A DNA stretch of 64,000 bases from Chloracidobacterium sp. N (GTDB taxonomy: Bacteria > Acidobacteriota > Blastocatellia > Chloracidobacteriales > Chloracidobacteriaceae): positions 1,347,501 to 1,411,500 of the forward strand of contig NZ_CP072642.1 in assembly GCF_018304765.1 (NCBI RefSeq), read 5' to 3'. Shown here piece by piece: positions 26,474-35,592 of this stretch. The notes below the pieces were generated by a model. That model was not told the origin of the DNA and did no database searches. It saw nothing but the letters and a program-made list of their open reading frames with translations. The translations under genes were made by a program, and so were the position numbers. Within the stretch, counting starts at the first letter, position 1; each line of letters opens with the position of its first letter.

Positions 26474-27859
26474 ATGGAAGCCACCATATCCACGTCAACC
26501 GGGAAGCGGCTGGCGCCGATGCCCAGGGACCAGCACTGGCTGTTCGGCAGCTTTCTTCCGGTGCGCAACGACCTGCTGAACTTCTACACCCGCATGTTTC
26601 GTGAGCTGGGCGACATCATCCGCTTTCGTGGATTGCCCGGCCTGTACTGGCATCTCGTCCTGCATCCGGCGTATGTCGAGCACGTGCTGGTGCGTAACCA
26701 GCACAACTACCGCAAGGGAAAAGTCTTTGACGGCCCCATCGGCCTCATCACGGGGAATGGACTGCTGACGAGTGACGGCGATTTCTGGCGGCGGCAGCGC
26801 AAGCTCATGCAGCCTTCGTTTCACCGGCAGGCGCTGAGCCGCTTTGCGGCCACGATGGTCGCGGAGACAGAAGCGTATTTTGAACAGTGGGACAACCGGG
26901 CGCGCCAGTCAGAAGCTTTCGATGTGGCCCAGGACATGGCACTGCTGACGCTGAACATTGCCGGGCTGACGCTTTTTTCAACACCGGTAGGCGAAAAGGC
27001 CGACGCTTTTGGGCAAAACCTGCGGGTGGCCTTTGATTTCGTCGGTTTCAGGATGCGTCCGACCCTGCCCGTTCCGCTGTGGGTGCCAACTCCGTCCAAC
27101 CTGCGCTTCAAAGCGGCCCGGCGGCGGCTGGATGCCGTTGTGTATCAAATCATCGAGCGGCGGCGAAAAACGCTCAATCCGGCGCCGGACCTGCTCTCGA
27201 TGCTGATGGCGGCACGGGACGAGGAAACAGGCGAAGCCATGAGCGACACCCAGCTTCGGGATGAAGTCATCACCCTGCTGCTGGCCGGGCATGAAACGAC
27301 CGCCATTACCCTGACCTGGGCGCTGTACGTCCTGACCCGGGAGCCGGCCGTGGAGGCGCGGTTGTACGAAGAAGTCGTGTCGGTGCTGCGTGGTGCTTCG
27401 CCAACCGTGGAAGACCTCCGGCGTTTGCCTTACACCCGCATGGTCATCGAGGAAACCATGCGGCTGTACCCTCCCGCCTGGGGCCTGCCACGGGAGGCGA
27501 TTCACGAAGACGAAATCGGTGGCTACTTCATTCCGGGACGAAGTCTCGTGGCGCTCAACCAGTTTCTGACGCACCGCCACCCCGATTTCTGGGAAGACCC
27601 CGAACGTTTCGACCCGGAACGCTTCACACCGGAGCGGTCATCCGGTCGTCCGGCCTTTGCCTACTTTCCGTTTGGCGGCGGCCAGCGCGTGTGCATTGGC
27701 AGCCAGTTTGCCCTGATGGAAGCCACACTGGTTCTGGCCATGATCGTGCAGCGTTACCGGATCAGGCTCGTGCCGGGACACCCGATTGAGTTCGACACGA
27801 TGTTTACGCTGCGGCCGAAGTACGGCGTGCGGGTCACTTTTGAACGGCGGGGGCAATAG
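26474..27859 (+). CDS. Cytochrome P450
   Basis: A 461-residue heme monooxygenase without membrane anchor. The I-helix motif is AGHETT at 271-276, the K-helix ExxR is E327-TM-R330, and the heme loop FGGGQRVCIG holds the thiolate C407. The phrase EETMRLYPPAWGLPREA and overall pattern are closest to the CYP102/CYP4-like bacterial class. The substrate is unknown; fatty acids, carotenoids or sterol-like lipids are possible. The start ATG 26474 has GAGGAAGG about eleven bases upstream. It follows pyrE closely and its 3' end overlaps the convergent SanA-like gene by 26 bp. No ferredoxin or reductase gene is adjacent. Confidence 0.95.
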   Translation: MEATISTSTGKRLAPMPRDQHWLFGSFLPVRNDLLNFYTRMFRELGDIIRFRGLPGLYWHLVLHPAYVEHVLVRNQHNYRKGKVFDGPIGLITGNGLLTSDGDFWRRQRKLMQPSFHRQALSRFAATMVAETEAYFEQWDNRARQSEAFDVAQDMALLTLNIAGLTLFSTPVGEKADAFGQNLRVAFDFVGFRMRPTLPVPLWVPTPSNLRFKAARRRLDAVVYQIIERRRKTLNPAPDLLSMLMAARDEETGEAMSDTQLRDEVITLLLAGHETTAITLTWALYVLTREPAVEARLYEEVVSVLRGASPTVEDLRRLPYTRMVIEETMRLYPPAWGLPREAIHEDEIGGYFIPGRSLVALNQFLTHRHPDFWEDPERFDPERFTPERSSGRPAFAYFPFGGGQRVCIGSQFALMEATLVLAMIVQRYRIRLVPGHPIEFDTMFTLRPKYGVRVTFERRGQ

Positions 27860-28532
27860 GCGGGGTGTCTGTGGCAACCGGCGCGTCCACGGGCAGGGCA
27901 ATGGGCTGTCCGCGAAAGCGGGGTTGCGTGCCCAGGACATAGACATCCAGAACTGCCTTGCAGCGCGCGCCATATTCGCGCAGGCGCGTCCGTACCGAAG
28001 CCGACCAGGGCAGATCAGGGGCACCGTAGGCAATGGCCCGGATGCCAAACCGGTCGCAGAGAAACAGCGCCCGATAGACGTGAAACTTGTCGGAAATGAT
28101 GGTGAAGTGGTGCTGTCCGAAGATGTCGCGGGCGCGAACGACCGAGTCGAGGGTGCGGCGGCCGGCATAATCGGCCGTCATGGCCGCGTCGGGAACGCCC
28201 AGGCTGCGCAGCGACTTGCGCATTTCAGTCGGTTCGTCGTAGGCCGGTGTTTGATTCGAGCCGCTGAGGATCAGGTGTCTGATCCTGCCGCTGTGGTACA
28301 GGTCGGCCGCCGCCTGCATGCGATTCTGAAAGTACGGGTTGAGTCCCCCGGCCGGCAGGTATTTGGCTGTTCCCAGGACGAGCCCGACGGCATTGGCCGG
28401 GATGTCGGTGGGGCGCTCAAAAACACGTCCCTGGGTTGAAGAAACCACCCAGGTATTGGCAAGAACGATAAAAAGCGGCGGCAGCGTCAACCCTAGGAGG
28501 GTTGTCCACTGCCACCGCGTCAGGCGAAACAT
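27834..28532 (-). CDS. DUF218 / SanA-YdcF-like membrane protein
   Basis: A 232-residue protein. ATG 28532 begins a transmembrane or signal segment (WTTLLGLTLPPLFIVLANTWVV). The DUF218 fold is seen in NAVGLVLGTAKYLPAGGLNPYFQNRMQAAADLY, HLILSGSNQTPAYDEPTEMRKSL, DYAGRRTLDSVVRARDIFG and TIISDKFHVYRALFLCDRFG. SanA-like proteins influence envelope permeability in enterobacteria; the biochemical reaction is not established. A Pro/Ala-rich tail ends the protein. The upstream open extension to 28622 overlaps the neighbouring gene and lacks family character. Confidence 0.87.
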   Translation of the reverse strand: MFRLTRWQWTTLLGLTLPPLFIVLANTWVVSSTQGRVFERPTDIPANAVGLVLGTAKYLPAGGLNPYFQNRMQAAADLYHSGRIRHLILSGSNQTPAYDEPTEMRKSLRSLGVPDAAMTADYAGRRTLDSVVRARDIFGQHHFTIISDKFHVYRALFLCDRFGIRAIAYGAPDLPWSASVRTRLREYGARCKAVLDVYVLGTQPRFRGQPIALPVDAPVATDTPPIAPAVQK

Positions 28533-28563
28533 GGGCGTTGGCGGTGATGTGTCCGGGCAGCCT

Positions 28564-29598
28564 TCAGGCGGTGACAAGGGTGCGCTGGAGGCATTGCTGG
28601 CGCAGCTCAACCCGGTAGTCATAAAGCACCTTGTGCACCTGCCGGGGTGTCACCCCACCCACCTTCTCGGCAATGGTGGTGTGCAGGGCGCGCTCCGGCG
28701 GCAGGTCCTTGCTCAGGTAGTCCAGATATTCGGCAACGATGGCCGCCCGCTGGTCCAGGGTCGTTTCCGGCAGATCGGGTGGAAACTTGCTGTTGTCATA
28801 GAGCACATCAATCCACCGCAGAACCTGGTAGGGCGTGACAAAGCCCAAGTCATGCGCAATGGCTTCGGGCAGTTCCTCGTAAGGCTCCTGGCCTTCGGTC
28901 AGATAGTGGTAGAAACTCTTTTCGACGAGGAAAAGCTGCTGGCGGGTCGGTTTGGGCGTGGGCGACTGGGCATACTGTGACTGTGCCCACTGCCGAATCA
29001 CCAGGATGACGGCATCCGGGCTGACGCCAAGTTGCTGGGCGATGAAGCGCCGCCGGCCACCGGGTGGACGCTCGCCGGTTTCAATGAAGTGGCGATACAT
29101 CGCAATGGCCTGCTCCCGTTGCTCCGGCGTCAGATCAATGGTGGCGATTTCGAGCGCCGTGCGAAGTTCCTGGATGACCTGGGAGACAAGGGCGCGGCTG
29201 ACCCACAACTGCTGGGAAATGGCCGTGTGAATGCGGCGCAGGTAGCGTTCGATGTGTTTGGCATCGAGTGGGATGGCGCTGCCTGGGACCGTCCGCATGT
29301 GCTGGAAGGCGGAAGCGATGCGCGCCCGGACTTCGGGCGTCAGGGTCCGGATTTGCGGCTGACGTTGCCGGGGCATTCCTTTCTGCCGTTTACCACTGGG
29401 CAGGCCGACGGACGGGCGGTTGCCCATGACGACCTTGGCCAGTTTGGGGGCGGACATCGGCGGCGGTGTGGTACGCCCGGTGGTGTCCGGTGCGGCCCGC
29501 CGGGGCTGGTGTTTGGCACAAAACCGTGCCTTGCGATCGGTGGAAAAAAACGTCGTACCACATTGGTCGCAGGAGCGGCGAAATTTCATCCCTGTCAT
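28564..29598 (-). CDS. Zinc-finger protein with four HTH-like repeats, function unknown
   Basis: A 344-residue basic protein. ATG 29598 has GAGG nine bases upstream. A small zinc finger opens it: C10, C13, C27, H30 (CxxC-x13-CxxH). After a Pro/Lys/Arg-rich linker, four related units of about 50-60 residues follow, at roughly 86-149, 156-207, 217-268 and 279-330. Each has a helix (LTPEQREQAIAMYRHFIE in unit 2), then an IAQQLGVSPDAVILVIRQW-like helix-turn-helix pattern; the matching pieces are IAHDLGFVTPYQVLRWI in unit 3 and IAEKVGGVTPRQVHKVL in unit 4. This suggests nucleic-acid binding along an extended site. I do not recognise a named family. It lies 89 bp downstream of nusB and may belong to that operon. 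Confidence 0.75.
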   Translation of the reverse strand: MTGMKFRRSCDQCGTTFFSTDRKARFCAKHQPRRAAPDTTGRTTPPPMSAPKLAKVVMGNRPSVGLPSGKRQKGMPRQRQPQIRTLTPEVRARIASAFQHMRTVPGSAIPLDAKHIERYLRRIHTAISQQLWVSRALVSQVIQELRTALEIATIDLTPEQREQAIAMYRHFIETGERPPGGRRRFIAQQLGVSPDAVILVIRQWAQSQYAQSPTPKPTRQQLFLVEKSFYHYLTEGQEPYEELPEAIAHDLGFVTPYQVLRWIDVLYDNSKFPPDLPETTLDQRAAIVAEYLDYLSKDLPPERALHTTIAEKVGGVTPRQVHKVLYDYRVELRQQCLQRTLVTA

Positions 29599-29687
29599 GG
29601 TTTGCGACCTCGTTTGAGCGCTTCCGTCAGATGCGCCGAAGTAAGTAGGTGAACCTTTGGAAAAGGTATGCCACGGCGCAGCCGAAA

Positions 29688-30158
29688 TCAACGTGGAGCC
29701 GGCGGGAGCGATGCCGGCCGGAGAGGCGGCGCACCGGTTTCGTCGAGTTCGCGCTTGATGGCATCCAGAATGCCGTTGATGAACTGGGTGGCTTCCGGCG
29801 TGCTGAAACGGCGCGCAATTTCGAGCGCCTCATTGATGACGACAGCCCGTGGCGTGTCGGGTTCGTGGAGGAACTCGTAAACCGCCAGGCGCAGGATGTT
29901 GCGGTCCACGGCGGCCATGCGCGAAATGCGCCAGCGTTCCGCGTGGCGGCTGATGATGAGGTCAATGTCGGACAGGCAGGTGATGACCCCGGTCACAATG
30001 CGGTTGGCAAAAGCCGGGACTTTTTCCTGATGTTCCTCTTTGAGTTCGGTCAACTCGTTCCAGTAGCTCTCGAAGAGGTCATCCAGGGAGGGCTGGCTTA
30101 AGTCGTACTGGAAAAGCATTTGCAGCGCGCACTCGCGCGCACGGCGACGGGAACCCAT
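29688..30158 (-). CDS. nusB: Transcription antitermination factor NusB
   Basis: A 156-residue all-alpha RNA-binding protein, which with NusE (S10) binds boxA of rRNA leaders to prevent early termination. The family start is SRRRARECALQMLFQYDLS; later segments are ISRMAAVDRNILRLAVYEFL, PRAVVINEALEIARRFSTPEATQFINGILDAI. Its C-terminal 15 residues are Pro/Ala/Arg-rich and probably disordered. It lies 86 bp downstream of ribH; ribH-nusB is a common bacterial gene order, which supports both assignments. Confidence 0.95.
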   Translation of the reverse strand: MGSRRRARECALQMLFQYDLSQPSLDDLFESYWNELTELKEEHQEKVPAFANRIVTGVITCLSDIDLIISRHAERWRISRMAAVDRNILRLAVYEFLHEPDTPRAVVINEALEIARRFSTPEATQFINGILDAIKRELDETGAPPLRPASLPPAPR

Positions 30159-30244
30159 AGCGTTTCAGGGAGCTGTGGTCGGGAAAAGCTGCCGGGCCGG
30201 CACTGGCCAAACCAGCCTGCCGGACTTGCGACAGACGGGTTGTG

Positions 30245-30826
30245 TCACGAACGCCCGGTTGCCTGGCGGGCTTCAATGGCCCGGTAGAGATTGGCGAGTT
30301 CAATGGCGGCCAGCACGGCTTCGACCCCTTTGTTGCCGGCTTTCATGCCGGCCCGGTCAATCGCCTGTTCGAGGTTTTCAGCCGTGATGACGCCATAGGT
30401 CACCGGGACGCCGGTTTCCAGCGACACGGCCGCAATGCCTTTCGTCACCTCGGCGGCGATGTAGTCAAAGTGCGGCGTCTCGCCGCGCACCAAGGCCCCA
30501 AGGCAGACGATGGCTTCCCAGGCAGAGGTCAGGGCCAGTTTTTTGACGGTCAGGGGGATTTCAAATGAGCCTGGGACGCGCACCACGGCACAGTCGTCAA
30601 GCCGCCCGCCGAGCCGCTCAAAAGTATCCAGCGCACCGGAGAGCAGCCGGTTGACGACAAAATCATTCCAGCGACTGACGACAAACGCCACCCGTAACCC
30701 GTCAGCAACAAGTTTTCCCTGAATTTCGCGCACGGTCTTCAGTCCCTGACTCCGGTCGAAAAAGCTGCGCCCGTCATCCGGCTTGGCCGTCACTTGACGG
30801 GCATTCAGGCCGGTGTGGTGTACCAT
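30245..30826 (-). CDS. ribH: 6,7-dimethyl-8-ribityllumazine synthase
   Basis: The penultimate enzyme of riboflavin synthesis. Active-site segments are [60 protein letters not shown] and [20 protein letters not shown]. From ATG 30826 the protein is 193 residues, about 35 longer than usual at the N-terminus. No good ribosome-binding site precedes this ATG, and an in-frame GTG at 30733 would give a normal-length protein starting [12 protein letters not shown]. The true start is therefore open. The gene heads a ribH-nusB segment and lies 104 bp downstream of kdsA. Confidence 0.94.
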   Translation of the reverse strand: MVHHTGLNARQVTAKPDDGRSFFDRSQGLKTVREIQGKLVADGLRVAFVVSRWNDFVVNRLLSGALDTFERLGGRLDDCAVVRVPGSFEIPLTVKKLALTSAWEAIVCLGALVRGETPHFDYIAAEVTKGIAAVSLETGVPVTYGVITAENLEQAIDRAGMKAGNKGVEAVLAAIELANLYRAIEARQATGRS

Positions 30827-30930
30827 GGCTGGGGGTTGTGTGCAACCGGCGCGGTCGGCCAGCGCGGTCGGATGGGCCCTGTCACCCGCCCTGTTGTCAC
30901 CTGATGTTGGTCATTGCCGGGCGGGGTGCT

Positions 30931-31746
30931 TCAGGCTTGACGACACACCCGGTCAATAGCGACCAATTGCCGGAGCAGTCCGGCGAGTTGGTCGAGGGGA
31001 AGGGCATTTGGCCCGTCACTCAGGGCGCGGGCAGGATCGTCGTGGACTTCCATGAAAAGTCCATCCACGCCGCAGGCCACACCGGCGCGGGCCAGAGGCG
31101 GGATGAAGATGGCGTCACCGTCCGAGGCTGTGCCACGTCCGCCGGGGCGTTGCAGGCTGTGGGTGACATCGAAGATGACCGGGCAGCCCAACTCGCGCAG
31201 GATTGGGAAGCTGCGCATATCCACCACCAGGTTGTTGTAGCCGAACGAAGCTCCGCGCTCGGTCAGCCAGATGTCCGCGGCATTGGCTGCGCGGAGTTTT
31301 TCGACGACCGGGCGCATGTCCCACGGGGCCAGAAACTGCCCTTTCTTGACGTTGACCGTGCGTTTGGTTGCCGCCGCCGCCAGGAGCAGATCGGTCTGGC
31401 GGCACAGAAAGGCCGGAATCTGAAGCACGTCAGCGACTTCCGCGACGGTTGCCGCGTGGTGCGTTTCGTGGATGTCCGTCAGGATGGGCACGCCGTGGGT
31501 TTCCTTGACCCGTTGCAGAATCCGCAAGCCTTCTTCCATACCGGGTCCACGGAAAGAGGTGTGGGAGGTACGGTTGGCTTTGTCGTATGACGCCTTGAAT
31601 ACGTAGGGAATGCCCATCTGCCGGGCAATCCGGGAAATGGCTTCGGCCATGCGCAGGGCATGGGCTTCGCTTTCAATGACACAGGGGCCGGCAATGAGGA
31701 AAAAACCCTGGGCTTGTTGGGCGCGTGAAAAAAGCGGTGTGGACAT
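30931..31746 (-). CDS. kdsA: 3-deoxy-8-phosphooctulonate synthase (KDO-8-P synthase)
   Basis: A 271-residue enzyme that condenses phosphoenolpyruvate with arabinose 5-phosphate, giving the KDO precursor for lipopolysaccharide. Family segments are [80 protein letters not shown] and [18 protein letters not shown]. It shows that the organism makes a Gram-negative outer membrane with KDO. ATG 31746 has AAGG about eight bases upstream. It lies 26 bp after the cysQ-like gene, probably in one transcript. Confidence 0.97.
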   Translation of the reverse strand: MSTPLFSRAQQAQGFFLIAGPCVIESEAHALRMAEAISRIARQMGIPYVFKASYDKANRTSHTSFRGPGMEEGLRILQRVKETHGVPILTDIHETHHAATVAEVADVLQIPAFLCRQTDLLLAAAATKRTVNVKKGQFLAPWDMRPVVEKLRAANAADIWLTERGASFGYNNLVVDMRSFPILRELGCPVIFDVTHSLQRPGGRGTASDGDAIFIPPLARAGVACGVDGLFMEVHDDPARALSDGPNALPLDQLAGLLRQLVAIDRVCRQA

Positions 31747-31772
31747 GGGATTGACCTTGGGAGTTGGGGGCC

Positions 31773-32588
31773 CTACGCCGGAGGAAACAGATCACAAACC
31801 TGGGCAACGATGGCCGCGTGCTGGAGACCGTTGCTGGCAATCAATCCGGCCCGATGATGCAGGTTCGGCTGGCGGTAGTCGAGCGGCCGGCCCTGAAAAT
31901 CCGTCAGTACGCCGCCGGCGGCCCGCAGGATAGCTTCCGGCCCGGCAGTATCCCAGAGCTTGGAGCGGGTCGAGGCGCTGATAAACAGGTCGGCGCGCTG
32001 TTCGACGAGCAGCCCGATTTTGAGTCCGCCGCTGCCGGAGATGATTTCTTTCTGGATGCCAAGCCGCTGCGCGGCCGCTGTGAGGTAGCGGTTGCGGTGC
32101 GACCGGCTGGCCGCCAGGGTCATGTCGGGGATATGGTTGACAGACGAAACCCGCAACGGCCGACAGGTGTTCCCCTGAGTGAGCCAGGCGCCGTGGGGGT
32201 TGGCATACCATGTTTTGCCGGTTGTGGGCTGGTGAACAACGCCCACGACGGGACAGCCTTCCACGCACAGACCGATCATGACAGAGAATTCACCATTGCC
32301 GGCGATGAATTCCCGCGTGCCGTCAATCGGATCGACAAACCAGACCCGATGCGCCAAAGCGCGCCGCCGGGCATCGTCGTCTTCCGCTTCTTCGGAAACA
32401 ATGAGGTCGTCCGGGAAGCGGCGCTGGAGTTCCGTCACCAGAAACGTGTTGATGGCACGATCGGTGTCCGTTACCGGTTCACCATCCGGCTTGTAACGGA
32501 CCGGGCGGCCGGGCTGGAAGTCGGAAAGAACGCGCTGCCCGGCCTCTGTGGCCAACTGGCAAATGAAGCTGGTTTCGGAATCGAGCAT
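31773..32588 (-). CDS. cysQ: 3'(2'),5'-bisphosphate nucleotidase / inositol monophosphatase family (CysQ-like)
   Basis: A 271-residue Mg-dependent phosphatase. The metal-binding residues are in VSEEAEDD and [24 protein letters not shown], with the C-terminal [23 protein letters not shown]. The REFI segment after DPIDGT is typical of the PAP phosphatase (CysQ) branch rather than inositol phosphatases, so it likely removes adenosine 3',5'-bisphosphate from sulfate assimilation. ATG 32588 is chosen over a TTG two codons earlier; the ribosome-binding site is weak. It is divergent from the pilin gene across a 395-bp regulatory gap. Confidence 0.87.
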   Translation of the reverse strand: MLDSETSFICQLATEAGQRVLSDFQPGRPVRYKPDGEPVTDTDRAINTFLVTELQRRFPDDLIVSEEAEDDDARRRALAHRVWFVDPIDGTREFIAGNGEFSVMIGLCVEGCPVVGVVHQPTTGKTWYANPHGAWLTQGNTCRPLRVSSVNHIPDMTLAASRSHRNRYLTAAAQRLGIQKEIISGSGGLKIGLLVEQRADLFISASTRSKLWDTAGPEAILRAAGGVLTDFQGRPLDYRQPNLHHRAGLIASNGLQHAAIVAQVCDLFPPA

Positions 32589-32659
32589 GATCAAACGGGC
32601 AGGAGCGTCTCAGGAGCGGGGTGGAGCCGTCAATAAGTGACAGAATCTGCTCTGGTAAT

Positions 32660-32676
32660 GTGACATAAAATGTCAC
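32660..32676. promoter_or_regulatory. Palindrome GTGACAT-AAA-ATGTCAC in the cysQ/pilin intergenic region
   Basis: A perfect inverted repeat with 7-bp arms and a 3-base centre. It sits 72 bases upstream of the cysQ-like start and about 160-176 bases upstream of the sigma-54 promoter of the pilin gene. That distance fits either an operator for the divergent gene or an enhancer for a sigma-54 activator. A second, smaller palindrome AACCG-TCA-CGGTT lies at 32711-32723. Confidence 0.55.
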
Positions 32677-32835
32677 GCTGGGTGTATTGTCGGCAAAGTG
32701 TCAGGTATGAAACCGTCACGGTTGGTGAAAGACATGTGTCGTCCACGTGAAAACGGAAACCGTGGTGCGGAAAAATGCGGCAAGGATGTATCAGATGTGG
32801 GCAGGCGGGTCACACCGGGAAGGCTGGAAAGTTTT

Positions 32836-32850
32836 GGCACAGGGTTTGCC
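32836..32850 (+). promoter_or_regulatory. Sigma-54 (RpoN) promoter for the pilin gene
   Basis: TGGCAC at 32836-32841 and TTGC at 32847-32850 are separated by 5 bases, exactly the -24/-12 consensus of RpoN promoters. Transcription would start near 32862, leaving a leader of about 120 bases before the pilin ATG. Pilin genes in several phyla are driven by RpoN with the PilR activator. The rest of the 395-bp gap (32589-32983) holds the palindromes listed separately and no gene. Confidence 0.8.
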
Positions 32851-32983
32851 TCATTGGAGTGATGAAAGCGCAAGCTTCAGGCATCGTTTGCAGTGGTATC
32901 AAGCTGCAAAGTTCTCATGCCTTGTGGATACAGGGCAACCATTTTCGGCCACCGGCCTTTCACCACCAAGGAGACCTACCGCT

Positions 32984-33481
32984 ATGAACCTCAAGAAGCA
33001 AAAGGGTTTTTCACTGATTGAGCTGCTCATCGTCGTTGCCATCATCGGCATCATCGCGGCGATTGCAGTTCCGAACCTTCTCGCTGCCCGGCGGAGCGCC
33101 AACGATGCTTCCGCGCAGCAGACCCTCCGCAACATTCACTCTGCCAACGCCACCTATGAGTCTGGTATCGGCCGCGGCAACTTCGCTTCGCCTATCTCCC
33201 TGCTGGGCGGTTCCGGCACGAACGAGGTCGGCATGCTGGATGAAACCGTCATCAACGCCACGACGACTCCGAAGAGCGGCTTCTCGTTGCAGAACTACAG
33301 TGCAACGCCCAAGACCTCCACGTCGGCTGCGCTGTACTCCGTGCGAAACCGGCCCTCACAGTCAGAAGGTATTTCGCGCACGGGCAACCGGTCGTTCTTC
33401 ATCAACGAAACCGGTGTGGTTCGCTCGTCGGATGCCTCGAACCAGCTTGCCGACTCCGAATCTTCGCCCATCGGCAACTAG
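32984..33481 (+). CDS. pilA: Type IV pilin / type II secretion pseudopilin (PilA-like)
   Basis: A 165-residue prepilin. The short leader MNLKKQKG is cleaved before the phenylalanine of FSLIELLIVVAIIGIIAAIA, with the conserved Glu at mature position 5 and a helical hydrophobic spine. The start at ATG 32984 has GGAG ten bases upstream; the frame is open further up without leader character. After the helix comes PNLLAARRSANDASAQQTLR, a pattern I associate with Acidobacteriota-type major pilins. The C-terminal half is Ser/Thr/Asn-rich and lacks a Cys pair. A sigma-54 promoter and a strong terminator flank it, so it is a single-gene, probably highly expressed, transcript. A T2SS major pseudopilin is the alternative. 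Confidence 0.93.
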   Translation: MNLKKQKGFSLIELLIVVAIIGIIAAIAVPNLLAARRSANDASAQQTLRNIHSANATYESGIGRGNFASPISLLGGSGTNEVGMLDETVINATTTPKSGFSLQNYSATPKTSTSAALYSVRNRPSQSEGISRTGNRSFFINETGVVRSSDASNQLADSESSPIGN

Positions 33482-33507
33482 TTTCGTCACTCATTGCCAA
33501 GCGCGAA

Positions 33508-33538
33508 CGGGGGCGTCAACTCTGACGCCCCCGTTTTT
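33508..33538 (+). terminator. Rho-independent terminator after the pilin gene
   Basis: CGGGGGCGTCA and TGACGCCCCCG form an 11-bp perfect stem with a 4-base ACTC loop, followed by TTTTT. It begins 27 bases after the pilin stop codon. Confidence 0.95.
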
Positions 33539-33613
33539 ATTGCGGCTTTTTCCCAAAAACAGCGATCACTGACACCCCTGACTGGACGTGCCTGGCCCCA
33601 GTGGCCGGGACGG

Positions 33614-34867
33614 CTATCGCCCGTAAAGTGGAAAGTCGCGGGTCAGTTCCCGCACCTTCTGCCGGACTGCCGCCTGCGTTGCCGGGCTGTCAATATCGGA
33701 GAGGACCTCGACGATAAGCTGTCCGACGTAGCGCATGTCCTGTTCGCGCATCCCGCGGGTGGTCAGCGCCGGTGTGCCGAGGCGAATCCCACTGCCTACC
33801 AGCGGAGGGTTGGTGTCGAAGGGAATGGTGTTTTTGTTGACCGTGATCCCGGCCCGTTCGAGTGCCTGCTCAGCGGCCTTGCCGGTGATGCCCTTCGTGA
33901 AAACATCCACGAGGATGAGGTGATTGTCCGTACCGCCGGTGACGAGGCGAAAACCGGCGCCGGCAAGAACTTCACCCAGGGCGACGGCATTTTTCCGAAC
34001 CTGCCGCTGGTACTCCACAAAGGACGGTTCGAGGGCCTCTTTGAAGCACACAGCCTTGGCCGCAATGATGTGCATCAGCGGTCCGCCCTGTACGCCGGGA
34101 AACACCGCCCGATCAATGAGCTTGGCATCTTCCGCCCGGCAGGCAATAAGTCCACCCCGTGGTCCGCGTAGGGTTTTGTGGGTCGTTGTGGTGACAAAAT
34201 CCACCTGTCCCACCGGGGAGGGATGCTCACCGGCGGCAACGAGTCCGGCAATGTGCGCCATGTCGGCCAGCACCCGGGCGCCAACCGAGCGTCCGATTTC
34301 CCCGATGCGGGCAAAGTCAATCTGGCGCGGATAGGCGCTGGCGCCGCAGATGATGAGCTTGGGACGGTGTTTTTCAGCCAGTTGGGCCAGGGCGTCGTAA
34401 TCCAGCCGTTCGGTTTCGCGGTCCACCCCGTAGGTGACAACGTTGAAGTACATCCCGGAGATGTTGAGCGGATGTCCGTGGGTGAGGTGCCCGCCGTGCG
34501 CCAAATCCATGCCCAGAATGGTGTCGCCCGGCTTGAGAACCGCCAGAAACACGGCCAGGTTGGCCTGCGCCCCGGAATGGGGCTGGACATTGACATGCTC
34601 AGCGCCCAGAAGCTGTTTGGCCCGCTCGATGGCCAGACGTTCGGCGACATCCACAAATTCACAGCCGCCGTAGTACCGCCGCCCCGGATAGCCCTCGGCA
34701 TACTTGTTGGTCATGACCGAGCCGGCGGCTTCCATCACCGCACGGCTGGCATAGTTTTCCGAGGCAATCATTTCCAGCCCGTCTGACAGGCGGTTGGTCT
34801 CATCTGCAATGGCTTGGGCGATTTCAGGATCGGTTTCAAACAGGGAACGGTTGAGGTTCAGGGACAT
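33614..34867 (-). CDS. glyA: Serine hydroxymethyltransferase
   Basis: A 417-residue PLP enzyme that interconverts serine and glycine with transfer of a one-carbon unit to tetrahydrofolate. The PLP-lysine segment is [17 protein letters not shown]; others are [36 protein letters not shown] and [35 protein letters not shown]. Length is the family norm. ATG 34867 has GGAAAG upstream. It lies 41 bp downstream of rpiB on the same strand. Confidence 0.98.
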   Translation of the reverse strand: MSLNLNRSLFETDPEIAQAIADETNRLSDGLEMIASENYASRAVMEAAGSVMTNKYAEGYPGRRYYGGCEFVDVAERLAIERAKQLLGAEHVNVQPHSGAQANLAVFLAVLKPGDTILGMDLAHGGHLTHGHPLNISGMYFNVVTYGVDRETERLDYDALAQLAEKHRPKLIICGASAYPRQIDFARIGEIGRSVGARVLADMAHIAGLVAAGEHPSPVGQVDFVTTTTHKTLRGPRGGLIACRAEDAKLIDRAVFPGVQGGPLMHIIAAKAVCFKEALEPSFVEYQRQVRKNAVALGEVLAGAGFRLVTGGTDNHLILVDVFTKGITGKAAEQALERAGITVNKNTIPFDTNPPLVGSGIRLGTPALTTRGMREQDMRYVGQLIVEVLSDIDSPATQAAVRQKVRELTRDFPLYGR

Positions 34868-34908
34868 GGCAGGTCTTTCCAGAAAATGAAGTCGTCAGGG
34901 GGGAGAAG

Positions 34909-35361
34909 TCAGCGGGAGGCGGCCGCTTCGAGCGCCGCGATTTTTTCAATCCGGCGGGCATGACGCCCACCGGCGAAATCCGTTTTGAGAAAAGTTTCGA
35001 TGACCGCCGGAAGCAGGTCCGGGCTGGTATTGCGAACGCCCATGGCCAGCACGTTGGCATCATTGTGTTCCCGGGCCAGACGGGCCGTCTCGACATCGTG
35101 GACGACCGCCGCCCGGATGCCGGGAATTTTGTTGGCAGCTATGCCGATGCCAATGCCGGTGCCGCAGAAAAGCAGCCCCACATCCGCCTGCTGTCTGACA
35201 ACGGCCTCGCCGACGGCGCGCGCATAGTCCGGGTAATCCACCGATTCCGCATCGGTTGCCGTGCCGAAGTCTTCGTAAGGGATACCGAGTTGTTCCAGCA
35301 CCCGTTTTGCGGCTTCTTTGCCGGGAAAGCCGGCATGGTCACTGCCAAGGGCAACTTTCAT
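34909..35361 (-). CDS. rpiB: Ribose-5-phosphate isomerase B
   Basis: A 150-residue RpiB/LacAB-family sugar-phosphate isomerase. The start MKVALGSDHAGFPGKEAAKR at ATG 35361 has GGAG upstream; the open extension to 35454 is rejected. Catalytic segments are DYPDYARAVGEAV, GLLFCGTGIGIGIAANKIPGIRAA with the active cysteine, and REHNDANVLAMGVRNTSPD. It interconverts ribose 5-phosphate and ribulose 5-phosphate in the pentose phosphate pathway. The neighbouring rpiB-glyA order is common in bacteria. Confidence 0.96.
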   Translation of the reverse strand: MKVALGSDHAGFPGKEAAKRVLEQLGIPYEDFGTATDAESVDYPDYARAVGEAVVRQQADVGLLFCGTGIGIGIAANKIPGIRAAVVHDVETARLAREHNDANVLAMGVRNTSPDLLPAVIETFLKTDFAGGRHARRIEKIAALEAAASR

Positions 35362-35433
35362 GTGAAAAACTCCGGGAAACAACGCCGAGTGATGTTGTGT
35401 CGTGATGTCCTGCTGCCGGGACCGGTGTGAAGT

Positions 35434-35447
35434 GTACGTTGGCGTAC
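35434..35447. promoter_or_regulatory. Inverted repeat GTACG-TTGG-CGTAC between rpiB and the AlbA_2 gene
   Basis: A perfect 5-bp inverted repeat with a 4-base centre in the 231-bp divergent gap 35362-35592. It lies 73 bases from rpiB and 146 bases from the AlbA_2 gene. A binding site for a dimeric regulator is possible. No convincing -35/-10 pair was found in the gap. Confidence 0.35.
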
Positions 35448-35592
35448 GTGCCACGAGTGTAGCACGCTTACCTTTTCGGCGGGAATTATTTTACCCTGAG
35501 CGTCCGTATGTCCTACTGTTCGGGGGACACCGGCAAGGGCCGTTGCGCCTTTTCTTCCAAAGCCAGTCTCACTTTGCCACGGGACACTTGTC

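Noticed and set aside
27834-27859. 26-bp convergent overlap of the P450 and SanA-like genes
   Set aside because: Short overlaps of convergent gene ends are common in compact genomes and both proteins have normal ends.
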